Assembly (NCBI GenBank): GCA_949290395.1
Contig: CASERQ010000001.1
Coordinates: 124,001 to 188,000 of the forward strand
DNA from: an uncultured bacterium
GTDB taxonomy: Bacteria; Bacillota_I; Bacilli_A; RFN20; CAG-826
Length of the DNA: 64,000 nucleotides
Direction: 5' to 3'
Shown here piece by piece: positions 30,965 through 40,024 of the stretch (its first letter is position 1; each line of letters opens with the position of its first letter). The position numbers were made by a program, and so were the translations under genes. The notes beneath the pieces are model-generated. The model was not told the origin of the DNA. It saw nothing but the letters and a program-made list of their open reading frames with translations, and made no database searches.

Positions 30965-33241
30965 ATGGGAAAATTTAAATTGTTTTTATCACTTTGTTTC
31001 ACGTTAGTACTATCTTCATGTACGGTATATTCCAATCAAAAAGGAGTAACTGATATAAAGCTTATTAGCACGGAAGGACTGGTTGATACTTATCAAATTA
31101 CTTATTCTGATGGATCAACATCAAAATTTACTATTAAAAATGGAGAAAAAGGCGAGCAAGGAATTGAAGGAAAACCTGGAAATGACGGTCACACTCCAAA
31201 CATAACAATTGGTGAGAATGGAAACTGGTTTATTGATGGCGTTGATTCAGGAGTGAGCGCAAAAGGCAGTGTGGGAGAAAAAGGTGAAACAGGTGGAACC
31301 GGTTTAGATGGAAATGGAATTTCTAAAATCGAATATTCGCATTCAGATGGGGAAACAGATTTTTATATTATTTATTTTACGGATGGAACGGAATTTGAAT
31401 TTTCTTTAAAAAACGGAAACGATGGAGAGAATGGCTTAACACCTTTTATTGGTGAGAACGGAAATTGGTGGATTGGCGAAAAAGATACCAATATAAAAGC
31501 TAGTGGTAAGGATGGAGAGACACCAACTATATCGATTAGTGAAGATGGATTCTGGATTATAAATGATATTAAAACTGATTATGAAATAGGTATTTCAATA
31601 AATGCTTTAAAGAATTACTTAGCTGATTATTTTGTTTTAGAAGATTCGTTTATTGTTGAAAAAGAAACATTAAAAAATCCAAGTTTTAGTTATACTACAT
31701 CAACTTTTAGCGGCCGGACTGGAAGCATAGGAAATCCAGAAAAAGTTAATACAATAAATTTTAAAGTTCGTGCAAGAGATGAAGGAATTTCAACTATTAA
31801 AGTTTATCTTCAAGATGAAAATAAAAATGGCGAACTTATTGCTTCTGATCTTTTAACTGTTGATATAACTCCTTTTGAAGAAAAAGAAATTTTTTGGACA
31901 TTAGATGAAGAATATCTAAACTTACAAAATAAGTATTTATATTTTGGATATGCTTGTGATGAGTTTTGTGATGTCTATTCAACCTTTGGAGATGCTGCGA
32001 AGATTCCAGAAAACGAACCTCAAAGTATCCAAGCTTATATCACAAACGGCAAACAACCAGAAAATATGTCTAGTTTTATTGATGTTTTTTGCTCTCCTTC
32101 AAGATATATCTACGCAAAACTCGGACGAATTGAAAAAAGATTTGTACCTACAGAATATCTAGATAGTGTTTTAAATGAGAAAGTTAATATATTTCTTCCT
32201 GACGAATATTATCTAGCAGTTAATGATAACTTTCAGTTATTTTTTAGAGGAGTTGTGCAAGCAGTTAATCCATATAACTATTACATAGAAGTTAAAACTA
32301 GGTATGGAAAAGTTTTTCCAAGATACTATGAATGGAAACCAGCGATAGACCAAATAGGAACGTATGATTTAACTCTAAGTGTTTACGACAACAATAGAAA
32401 ACTTTTAGGAAGTGACACGACAAAATTGATTGTTAATGATTCGTTAAAAGAAAATGAAACGCAAAACGTTCTTTGTATTGGAGACAGTCTAACAGCAGGG
32501 GGAATTTGGGTAAACGAGGCTTATCGAAGATATACGATGAGTGGAGGAAAACCAGAGGGCGACTCAAAATCTTATTTAAATTTTGTCGGAACTCATTCAA
32601 CAAGTTCATATCCAGATGTTGGCTTTGAAGGAAATGGGGGCTGGACTTGGCAAAAATATATGAGTGAAGCATCACCTTTCTATGATAGTGAAACAAAGAA
32701 AATAGATTTTAAATCGTATTGTGGCAGAAATAATTATGATGATATTGACTATGTTTATATCTTATTAACATGGAATGGGATGACTGAGAAATTTAAAAAA
32801 GATTTTAACCTAAAAGAAGGTCATTTTAAATATGCACAAGAAATGCTCGATGCAATTCATGAAAGTTATCCTCAAGCAAAAATTAGATTAATGGGAATCC
32901 AAATGCCAAGTCAAAATGGCGGAATGGGCACAAATTATGATGTGAGCAGCCCTTATGGGGACGCCTATGGAATGCTTGTAACTGCAATGAACTATAATAA
33001 AACGTTAGAAAAATTATCTAACTTAGATAAGTATTCATCTTTTGTGAATTACGTTGATATTGCTGGTCAATTTGATACCGATTACAATATGCCAACTGCA
33101 GAAAAACCTGTTAACAATCGAAATGATGAAACTGAAATTATAGGAACAAATGGAGTTCATCCTTCAATTAGTGGTTATTATCAAATTGCAGATGCTGTTT
33201 ATAGATCTTTCTATAATGATTTTAGAGTTAACCTTTTGTGA
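30965..33241 (+). CDS. Lipoprotein with collagen-like Gly repeats and C-terminal SGNH/GDSL esterase
   Basis: A 758-residue secreted lipoprotein. The signal peptide ends in a lipobox LSSC with Cys19. Residues about 55-190 carry G-x-y repeats (GEKGEQGIEGKPGNDG, GEKGETGGTGLDGNG) alternating with short domains containing GENGNWFIDG or GENGNWWIGE, reminiscent of collagen-like linkers in gut-bacterial surface proteins. A beta-rich middle follows. The C-terminal 260 residues form an SGNH hydrolase: nucleophile Ser in CIGDSLTAGG (about 503), and a DxxH-type end TNGVHPSISGYYQIADAV (about 731) with catalytic His. It probably deacetylates polysaccharides at the cell surface, and the substrate is unknown. 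It has no close co-transcribed partner. Confidence 0.85.
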   Translation: MGKFKLFLSLCFTLVLSSCTVYSNQKGVTDIKLISTEGLVDTYQITYSDGSTSKFTIKNGEKGEQGIEGKPGNDGHTPNITIGENGNWFIDGVDSGVSAKGSVGEKGETGGTGLDGNGISKIEYSHSDGETDFYIIYFTDGTEFEFSLKNGNDGENGLTPFIGENGNWWIGEKDTNIKASGKDGETPTISISEDGFWIINDIKTDYEIGISINALKNYLADYFVLEDSFIVEKETLKNPSFSYTTSTFSGRTGSIGNPEKVNTINFKVRARDEGISTIKVYLQDENKNGELIASDLLTVDITPFEEKEIFWTLDEEYLNLQNKYLYFGYACDEFCDVYSTFGDAAKIPENEPQSIQAYITNGKQPENMSSFIDVFCSPSRYIYAKLGRIEKRFVPTEYLDSVLNEKVNIFLPDEYYLAVNDNFQLFFRGVVQAVNPYNYYIEVKTRYGKVFPRYYEWKPAIDQIGTYDLTLSVYDNNRKLLGSDTTKLIVNDSLKENETQNVLCIGDSLTAGGIWVNEAYRRYTMSGGKPEGDSKSYLNFVGTHSTSSYPDVGFEGNGGWTWQKYMSEASPFYDSETKKIDFKSYCGRNNYDDIDYVYILLTWNGMTEKFKKDFNLKEGHFKYAQEMLDAIHESYPQAKIRLMGIQMPSQNGGMGTNYDVSSPYGDAYGMLVTAMNYNKTLEKLSNLDKYSSFVNYVDIAGQFDTDYNMPTAEKPVNNRNDETEIIGTNGVHPSISGYYQIADAVYRSFYNDFRVNLL

Positions 33242-33302
33242 TAAGTTAAAAAAGAATAAATTCTATTAAAAGAAGCCGAAAAAACTTAAAATATAGATAA
33301 AA

Positions 33303-36300
33303 ATGAAACAATCCATTAAAAATGCAATATATCAAGCAATAAGTGAGGGGAAGCGGCTTGATGTTACTTATCAAAACGCAAAAGGCGAAGTAACAAAGTA
33401 TAATATTGGAATTTTAGATTTAGATATTAAAAATAATCGAATATATTGCGACATATTTAATTCTTATAAAAATAGCTTAATCATAAATGGTAGGAAAGGG
33501 ACGCCTTATATTTTTATAGATAAGATTAAGTCAGCGAGTGTTATTGAACAATCTTATTATGATGTTCCAAAAGATTTACTAGATAAAATTAATACCGATA
33601 AGAATATCTTACAATTCTTAGATACTATTAAATTTGATAACAATATATTAGCTTATCTTTCTGATTCTTATCGTTATGACAACGATCCATTTTTAAAGGA
33701 AGTTGTAATGATAAATGGAATTGATTTACATCAACTTTCAAGATGTGAATACTATAAGTTGAGTGATGAACAATTTAACGAACTATTAAACAAAGTATTT
33801 AAAAAAGATCCGATTCATGCCGAAGAATTTTATCGTTATCAAACATTAGCCATCAATAAATTTTCGATAGATTTTAATGATAAACAATATGTAGTTGCTT
33901 TTCGTATTTTACATTTGAACTTTAAGAATAAGACTTTGAAAGTAGATAGAAAATCATCAATTAATAAATCCTTTTTAATTAAAGAAAGTAAAAAAGTTGT
34001 TTTAAGTTCATATTTAGATATTGATCCAAATTATTTTGCTGAAAAGTTTGATGAAAAAGAAGAAGAGTTTATCAATTTGATTAAAGAGAATTTTCATCAC
34101 AATGAAAAAGTAAATACTAGGCCAACAATTTTTACTTTAAAACGAAATGCGTTTTCTGGAGTTGATGAAGCCTTTGAATCAATTCTTGAAATGGACAAAA
34201 CAGGTAAGTTGACTGTCCCATTAAAAGCGTTTTTTGGAAGAAATAAAAGTAAAAACAACGCAAAACTAAATTCAAATTTAATTATTTTTGATAAATACAA
34301 AATTAATATTGACCAATTAAGAGTTGTTTATAACTCTATGGTAAATCACGTTACCTACGTAAAAGGACCACCTGGAACAGGTAAAACTGAAACCATTTTT
34401 AATGTAATTTTATCTGCTTATTTTAGCGATAAAACTGTTTTAGTGTGTTCGAATAATAATCATCCTGTAAATGATATTTTTAAAAAGATGGAAAACTCAA
34501 TTAAGTTTGCTAATAAGTATGGAAATGTGAGAGTAATATTCCCAATTATTAGACTTGGCAATCTCTTAGAAAGCCAGGAAACTATCGTGAGAATTCGTGA
34601 TGTGCTTGAATATATTAAAGAGAAGGATAAAATTAAAACGAATGAATGGTTAACAAAAGGAAGTAAAGATTCTTCTTTAAATGTTTATGAAGAATTGAAA
34701 AACTATTTGGTTAGTTATGAGAGTAAATTAAATACGTTAGAAAAAGTTGATAAACTTCAAAAAATTAGAATGTTAACAACTATAAATCAAGTAATTGATA
34801 AAATTGATACAGAAATTAATACATCAAAAGAAGAAATTAGAGAATTAAATAAAAACTTAGAGAAAGATGTATTTAATTATTTAGTATCCGCCTCAGAAGA
34901 TAAAAATTTCCAGAACTTTATATTCTTCTCGAGTATTAATAAGTATAAAAAATTATTAAGTAATGTTTATAAAGAATTAAGAGACATCGTATTAATCGAA
35001 AACCTTGAGAAAGCAGCTTTAAGCTTTAATAAATGGATAAAGGATGATGAAAATCTAAAAAAACTTCTTAATGTTTTTCCGATTATTTTGACAACGAATC
35101 TTTCTTCGGCAAAACTTGGTTCTCCAAGACCACATTTTGATCTAGTTGTAATGGATGAAGCAGGACAATGTAATATAGCAGCCTCGCTTATACCTATTGT
35201 TAGAGGCGTTAATTTGCTTTTGATTGGCGACACTAACCAACTTCAACCAGTTACCGTAATTGAAGAACATATTAATGAGAAATTGCGAAGGAAATACAAC
35301 ATAAAAGACGAATATGATTATGTTCATAATTCAATTCTTTCAACAATGTTAAAAAAGGATAATAATTCAAAGAACATTCTTTTAAGATATCATTACCGTT
35401 GCGGGTCAAAAATTGCTGAATTCGTTAACAAAAGGTTTTATGAAGAACAGCTTAAACTTTTAAATAAAAATCCTGGCGCTTTAGAGTTTATTGACATTAA
35501 AAACGATTACTTCGCTACAAATAAAAACTCATATATTGAAGAAGCAGATCAAATTGTGAAAACGATTAAGGAAAATAACTATAAAGATGTTGGGATAGTC
35601 ACGCCTTTTGTTAATCAAGCTTACTTAATCAATCTTCTTTTAAAAAGAGAAGGAATCCAAGATGTTAAAGCAGGTACTATCCACTCTCTACAAGGGTCTG
35701 AAAAATCAGTTATTATTTTTTCATCTGCTCTTTCTTTAAAAACTAGCAAGAAGACAATGGATTGGATTAAAAATGCCCATGAATTAATAAATGTTGCAGT
35801 AACTAGGGCCAAACAAAAATTTATATTTGTCGGAGACAAAGAGGCTATCGATAAACTATGCGGTGATGATAACAGCGATATTAAAGTTTTGGCTGATTAT
35901 GTATTTAAAAACGGAGATGTTACGGTTCCAAAATGTGAAAAGATAATGGTCTTTGATTTTTCAAATGAATCTAAAAACGAAAAAGATTTCTTTGTAACTA
36001 TTCAGCCATATTTTAATAGAAGAGGTTCGAAGTTTAGAATCTTAAGAAATGTTAAAGTAAAGGATGCTATCAAAAATATATATGATGATGATTATGCAAA
36101 AATCTCTAAAAAAGAATTTGATATTGTTATACAAGTTGGAGCCGGTTTATTAAGAAAAAAATACGAAACCATTGTTGTTTTTGAAATTGATGGCGGAGAG
36201 CATATTGGAGATAAAAGGACGGCCCTAAGAGATAGAATAAAAGAAGAAGTTTGTGCTAAATATAATATTAAACTTATTCGCATTCCTAACAGCGCGGTTA

Positions 36301-36401
36301 AGGATTATGAACTCATTATTAACTTGTTTGAAAAGGTTACAAATATTGGAAACAGATTTGGTTCTCAATATGAACAAATAAGTCTTCTAGAAGATGCATA
36401 G
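33303..36401 (+). CDS. Large SF1 helicase with WYL-like N-terminus and DUF2726-like nuclease C-terminus
   Basis: A 1032-residue protein. Residues 1-85 look like a WYL domain (AISEGKRLDVTYQNAKGE ... YIFIDKIKSASVIEQSYYD), with a second similar beta-rich block near 190-245. An UPF1/Dna2-like SF1 helicase follows: Walker A GPPGTGKTET near 355, Walker B VVMDEAGQCN near 615, LIGDTNQLQPV near 641, YRCG near 698, TIHSLQGSEK near 793 and VAVTRAKQKFIFVGD near 833. Residues about 880-1010 resemble DUF2726, a PD-(D/E)XK-like fold, with FEIDGGEH and a later K/R-I segment (IKLIRIPNS). Such helicase-nuclease fusions are common in phage-defence genes, so a single-gene defence role is possible. No partner gene is adjacent; tRNA-Ser lies just downstream. 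Confidence 0.75.
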   Translation: MKQSIKNAIYQAISEGKRLDVTYQNAKGEVTKYNIGILDLDIKNNRIYCDIFNSYKNSLIINGRKGTPYIFIDKIKSASVIEQSYYDVPKDLLDKINTDKNILQFLDTIKFDNNILAYLSDSYRYDNDPFLKEVVMINGIDLHQLSRCEYYKLSDEQFNELLNKVFKKDPIHAEEFYRYQTLAINKFSIDFNDKQYVVAFRILHLNFKNKTLKVDRKSSINKSFLIKESKKVVLSSYLDIDPNYFAEKFDEKEEEFINLIKENFHHNEKVNTRPTIFTLKRNAFSGVDEAFESILEMDKTGKLTVPLKAFFGRNKSKNNAKLNSNLIIFDKYKINIDQLRVVYNSMVNHVTYVKGPPGTGKTETIFNVILSAYFSDKTVLVCSNNNHPVNDIFKKMENSIKFANKYGNVRVIFPIIRLGNLLESQETIVRIRDVLEYIKEKDKIKTNEWLTKGSKDSSLNVYEELKNYLVSYESKLNTLEKVDKLQKIRMLTTINQVIDKIDTEINTSKEEIRELNKNLEKDVFNYLVSASEDKNFQNFIFFSSINKYKKLLSNVYKELRDIVLIENLEKAALSFNKWIKDDENLKKLLNVFPIILTTNLSSAKLGSPRPHFDLVVMDEAGQCNIAASLIPIVRGVNLLLIGDTNQLQPVTVIEEHINEKLRRKYNIKDEYDYVHNSILSTMLKKDNNSKNILLRYHYRCGSKIAEFVNKRFYEEQLKLLNKNPGALEFIDIKNDYFATNKNSYIEEADQIVKTIKENNYKDVGIVTPFVNQAYLINLLLKREGIQDVKAGTIHSLQGSEKSVIIFSSALSLKTSKKTMDWIKNAHELINVAVTRAKQKFIFVGDKEAIDKLCGDDNSDIKVLADYVFKNGDVTVPKCEKIMVFDFSNESKNEKDFFVTIQPYFNRRGSKFRILRNVKVKDAIKNIYDDDYAKISKKEFDIVIQVGAGLLRKKYETIVVFEIDGGEHIGDKRTALRDRIKEEVCAKYNIKLIRIPNSAVKDYELIINLFEKVTNIGNRFGSQYEQISLLEDA

Positions 36402-36432
36402 AATAAAAAAAGATTTTGTATTAAACCAAAAT

Positions 36433-36464
36433 CCTTGCAAAACTCAATTCTTTTTAAAAATAAG
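36433..36464 (+). repeat. Dispersed intergenic element, copy 2
   Basis: CCTTGCAAAACTCAATTC plus a T run at 36433-36455, a near match to the copy after uvrB (6405). It lies between the helicase stop and the tRNA-Ser gene. Just before it, AAAGATTTTG and CAAAATCCTT (36408-36436) form an imperfect hairpin that may end the helicase message. Confidence 0.4.
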
Positions 36465-36555
36465 TGGCGGAGAAAAGGGGATTTGAACCCCTGCTAGGCG
36501 TAAACCTACTATCAGTTTTCGAAACTGACCCCTTCAGCCGCTTGGGTATTTCTCC
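36465..36555 (-). tRNA. tRNA-Ser(CGA)
   Basis: On the minus strand a 91-base tRNA with encoded CCA (36465-36467). The acceptor stem is GGAGAAA pairing with TTTCTCC. The anticodon loop reads TTTCGAAA with anticodon CGA at 36519-36521, decoding UCG. A long variable arm (about TAGTAGGTTTACGCCTA) marks a type II tRNA, and the T-arm contains GGTTCAAAT. A TATAAT -10 box on the minus strand lies at 36565-36570, 9 bases before the tRNA. Confidence 0.95.
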
Positions 36556-36645
36556 GTGAGTTTTATTATACATATTGAACTATTCTTTTTCTAGTTTTAA
36601 TGAAATGGCTCAAAGTTCCATAATCTTTAAACTATTTATTTGGTT

Positions 36646-36670
36646 TACTTTAGTATAAAATACTAAAGTA
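36646..36670. promoter_or_regulatory. 11-bp inverted repeat over the -10 box and start codon of the 36670 gene
   Basis: TACTTTAGTAT (36646-36656), centre AAA, ATACTAAAGTA (36660-36670). The right arm ends on the A of the ATG, and the centre overlaps TATAAA/TAAAAT -10 candidates. The gene has no ribosome site. This is a strong candidate operator or RNA hairpin. Confidence 0.55.
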
Positions 36671-38517
36671 TGAAAAGACCTCTTTTTATTGTGCTTGTTG
36701 ATAACTGGGATGCAAAACTATTTGCCCTTGTTTTTGGCATAATTCTTTTGTGCTTTATTGCGTTTGCAATTGCTCTTTATATTTTTATTGCAATTAAGAG
36801 CAAAAAACTTGGCAAAAAAATTTATTTTGAGTTAAACGCAGAAAATGCCCTTGTTATTAATTATGCAGAACAAAAAGCTAAAATTATAAACTTTAAAAAG
36901 TTAGAAGATTTAGATGAATTGCCTTATGAAGAATTTATTAAACGCTTTTATAAAGGTGATTTAACTCGTTTTGATAATTGGATTAAAGATCTTTTAACCG
37001 GACAAGTTTTAGCAGATAGCGAAGATACAGTTAAAGTTTTTAACTATACAAAATGTGATTTAAAGAGGAAAGATTTAGAAAAATATACATTTAATTTGAT
37101 GCTTTGTTGCACAAAAATTAATAAAAAGACAAAAATTTTATATTTCAATACACACTTTTTATTTAATTTACCTCTAGTAAAAGAGAATGAACTAGGAAGT
37201 ATGATTTCTGATGTTTATTCCGTCAAGGACATCAATCATCTTTATATGCAAAATAAATTTAAATATGGAGCAATGTATTTACTTAAATTTTATAAGAAAA
37301 ATAATGTCCCATCTTCTCATAATGAATATGAAATTCGTTATCAAATACTAAATTCGATTTACTCTAAGAAAATTTCTAAATCAAAAGTCAAACAAAATTA
37401 CTATGTTTTTAGTGATAATGAGGCTTTAGAAATTGCTCTTATCACTTGTAGAAGTAATGATCTTACTTTGAATACAAAAAACATTTCAACGATTGGAAAA
37501 ATAACAAACGATATTAAAAAGAAAGTTACAAAGATTGATACTTTGTTGGAAATTAAAGGACTAGCTAACTATTATGATTACTGCATAAGCGCTGGTCAGA
37601 TTAACAAACTTGATAAGGATTTCTTAAAAAGTGTTGATATATTAAAACGCCTTAATCATCTTGCTTATGAAGGAAATAAAAAGTATTTAGTTTATAAAGA
37701 TGAGTTTGGTAAAAATAGCAACATAGAAGATTCATATAAAGCTGAAGTTGCTAAAATCATCAGATTAAATTTGATAAACGTAAATTTCTTGCCGATTTAT
37801 AGAATTGCAAATGTCAGAGTTATGAACCCGGCATTTATAGCTCTTGTCGGACCGAGACAATCAATATTTAAAAGCATTCATGAAGTTAAAACTTATGCTC
37901 AAAAATATGATCTTGAAAAAGAACTTTATTCGCTTTTAGTAAGAGACGTTATCCCAGTATTTAACGATGAAAAAGAAAATATCACCACAAAACTTGCATA
38001 TTTTATTTCATTTAATGAACTGGAATTTATGGTTAGAAGTTTCCCTCATATGAGTGGAATTGATAATCTTAACTTGATTCTTATCTTAAGAAATAACGAT
38101 TTAATTCAAATTGATAACGATAAAGAAAGCGACGCAATTAAAGAAAAATTCATGCGTCATATTAATCTTTTAAAAGATAGAGGGTATGAGATTTATCTTG
38201 ATGTAACTCTAGGTGATTTTATATTAAGAGAAAAAACTTACACGATATTTGATGGTTTCTTTATTACTTCGAATTTACCAGCGAATTTTAAAACAGATAT
38301 AAAAGATGTCCAAGATATGTACGCTTTGTATAACAAGATTATGAAATTTAACAAGCCAGTCATATCTTATAAAGCTAAAAGCTGGCAAGAGATCGAACTT
38401 CTTGTTAAAAAAGGAATTTATAACTTTGCAAGTAATGTTATTGCTGAACCATCAAGTATTCTCGTTCCAATCAAAAAGAAAACAAGTAAAAAATTATCAA
38501 ATATGTATAAAAAGTAG
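36670..38517 (+). CDS. Membrane-anchored protein with degenerate GGDEF- and EAL-like domains
   Basis: A 615-residue protein with one strong membrane helix at about 16-45, then a soluble part. Residues about 190-320 have GGDEF-like spacing, but the active site reads YVFSDNEALEIAL where GGDEF should be. Residues about 365-600 follow the EAL order: FLPIYRIANVRVMNPAFIAL in place of YQPI...EALxR, FISFNELEFM like NxS, YLDVTLGDF in place of DDFGTG, and VISYKAKSWQEIELLVKKG for the VIAEGVE region. Key catalytic Glu, Asp and Lys residues are missing, so it probably cannot make or break c-di-GMP. It may be a nucleotide receptor or a decayed enzyme. Distant similarity, not proven. Confidence 0.45.
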   Translation: MKRPLFIVLVDNWDAKLFALVFGIILLCFIAFAIALYIFIAIKSKKLGKKIYFELNAENALVINYAEQKAKIINFKKLEDLDELPYEEFIKRFYKGDLTRFDNWIKDLLTGQVLADSEDTVKVFNYTKCDLKRKDLEKYTFNLMLCCTKINKKTKILYFNTHFLFNLPLVKENELGSMISDVYSVKDINHLYMQNKFKYGAMYLLKFYKKNNVPSSHNEYEIRYQILNSIYSKKISKSKVKQNYYVFSDNEALEIALITCRSNDLTLNTKNISTIGKITNDIKKKVTKIDTLLEIKGLANYYDYCISAGQINKLDKDFLKSVDILKRLNHLAYEGNKKYLVYKDEFGKNSNIEDSYKAEVAKIIRLNLINVNFLPIYRIANVRVMNPAFIALVGPRQSIFKSIHEVKTYAQKYDLEKELYSLLVRDVIPVFNDEKENITTKLAYFISFNELEFMVRSFPHMSGIDNLNLILILRNNDLIQIDNDKESDAIKEKFMRHINLLKDRGYEIYLDVTLGDFILREKTYTIFDGFFITSNLPANFKTDIKDVQDMYALYNKIMKFNKPVISYKAKSWQEIELLVKKGIYNFASNVIAEPSSILVPIKKKTSKKLSNMYKK

Positions 38518-38528
38518 GAGTATAGAAT

Positions 38529-39956
38529 ATGGATATTAAAAACAAATCAATCACAAGTAGAGATGAAGATTTTGCTCAATGGTACACTGATGTTTGTAAA
38601 AAAGCAGAATTAATGGATTATAGCAACATCAAAGGTTTTATTATTTATAGACCTTATGGCTATGCAATATGGGAACAAATTCAAAACTTTTTAGATAAAG
38701 AATTTAAGAAAACCGGTCACGAAAACGTATATATGCCAATGGTTATTTCTGAATCTTTATTCCAAAAAGAAAAAGATCACGTTAGTGGTTTTGCTCCAGA
38801 ATGTTTAGTTGCTACTCAAGGCGGCGGACAAGAATTACAAGATAAATTAATTATTAGACCAACTAGTGAATGTGTTTTTACAGATCACTATTCACACATC
38901 ATTAAAAGTTATAGAGATTTACCAAAACTTTATAACCAATGGTGTTCTGTTGTTAGATGGGAAAAAACAACTAGACCATTTTTAAGAGGAAGCGAATTCT
39001 TATGGCAAGAGGGTCACACAATGCATGCTTCTGAACATGAAGCTCGTCAAGAGACCTTAAGAATGCTTGAAATTTATGATAAATGTGGAAGAGATTTACT
39101 TGCTATTCCTTTTGTTAAAGGAAGAAAAACTGAAAAAGAAAAATTTGCTGGAGCTTTAGAAACTTATTCAATCGAAGCTTTGATGCACGATGGTAAAGCT
39201 TTACAAAGTGGTACATCTCACTATTTCGGAGATGGTTTCTCAAAAGCATTTGGTGTCCAATATCTTGATAAAGATGGAAAAATTAAATATCCATATCAAA
39301 CAAGCTGGGGAGTTTCTACGAGACTTCTTGGTGCCATTATCATGGTTCATGGCGATGATAATGGACTTGTTTTGCCTCCATTTGTTGCACCAATTCAAGT
39401 TGCTATTGTACCAATTAAGATGAATGAACCAGGTGTTATTGCTAAATGTAAAGAAGTAAAAGAAGCACTTGAAAATGCAGGAATTAGAGTAAAACTTGAT
39501 GCAAGCGACAAAACTCCAGGATGGAAGTTCTCTGAATATGAAATGAAGGGTGTCCCATTAAGAATTGAAATCGGACCAAAAGATTTAACTCAAAATTCTT
39601 GTATGATTCATAAGAGAAATGATGGAACAAAAGATCGCTATTCTTTAGATAACATTGTGGATACATGTAAGAAATTATTTGAGAAAGTTCATAGCGAAAT
39701 GTATAACAGCGCATTACATAACTTACTCGATAACATTAAAGAAGCTCATACTTATGATGAAGTCAAAGCAATCGTTTCAAAAGGTGGCTACGCCAAGATG
39801 ATGTGGTGTGGCGATGAAGCTTGTGAGAACAAGATTAAAGAAGATACAAATGCTACCGCTAGATGTATGCCTTTTGATCAAGTTGCTTTTGATGAAGTCT
39901 GTCCAGTATGTGGTAAAAAAGCAAAATACGTTGTCTATTTTGCAAAAGCTTATTAA
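38529..39956 (+). CDS. proS: Prolyl-tRNA synthetase (short, archaeal/eukaryal type)
   Basis: A 475-residue class II synthetase charging tRNA-Pro. It lacks the INS editing insertion of the long bacterial type and has the extra C-terminal zinc-binding domain of the short type. Class II motifs are seen: YRPYGYAIWEQIQNF (about 40-54), LIIRPTSECVFTDHY (motif 2 region, about 114-128), and the VRWEKTTRPFLRGSEFLWQEGHTM stretch. The C-terminal domain has Cys in WCGDEACENKIK and CPVCGKKAKYVVYF. A weak AGGAG lies at 38516-38520. Only 11 bases separate it from the previous stop. This type is found in Mollicutes and some Bacilli and Clostridia. Confidence 0.95.
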   Translation: MDIKNKSITSRDEDFAQWYTDVCKKAELMDYSNIKGFIIYRPYGYAIWEQIQNFLDKEFKKTGHENVYMPMVISESLFQKEKDHVSGFAPECLVATQGGGQELQDKLIIRPTSECVFTDHYSHIIKSYRDLPKLYNQWCSVVRWEKTTRPFLRGSEFLWQEGHTMHASEHEARQETLRMLEIYDKCGRDLLAIPFVKGRKTEKEKFAGALETYSIEALMHDGKALQSGTSHYFGDGFSKAFGVQYLDKDGKIKYPYQTSWGVSTRLLGAIIMVHGDDNGLVLPPFVAPIQVAIVPIKMNEPGVIAKCKEVKEALENAGIRVKLDASDKTPGWKFSEYEMKGVPLRIEIGPKDLTQNSCMIHKRNDGTKDRYSLDNIVDTCKKLFEKVHSEMYNSALHNLLDNIKEAHTYDEVKAIVSKGGYAKMMWCGDEACENKIKEDTNATARCMPFDQVAFDEVCPVCGKKAKYVVYFAKAY

Positions 39957-39968
39957 TCAATATCAAAT

Positions 39969-39984
39969 GTTAATTATTACTAAC
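39969..39984. promoter_or_regulatory. Metalloregulator-type palindrome upstream of mntP
   Basis: GTTAAT-TATT-ACTAAC differs by one base from GTTAGT-N4-ACTAAC, the form found before the ECF locus and the DtxR/MntR-like gene. It lies 30-45 bases before the mntP start, after the proS stop. Confidence 0.55.
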
Positions 39985-40024
39985 TCATAGTAAAGGTTTA
40001 AAATCCTTTTACTATGAGTTTTTT
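39982..40024 (+). terminator. Terminator-like hairpin enclosing the mntP start codon
   Basis: AACTCATAGTAAAGG (39982-39996) pairs with CCTTTTACTATGAGTT (40005-40020) with one bulged base, loop 8, followed by six T (40019-40024). It would terminate proS transcription. The right arm contains ATGAG, the first codons of mntP (ATG 40014), so an mRNA with this hairpin hides the start. Confidence 0.75.
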
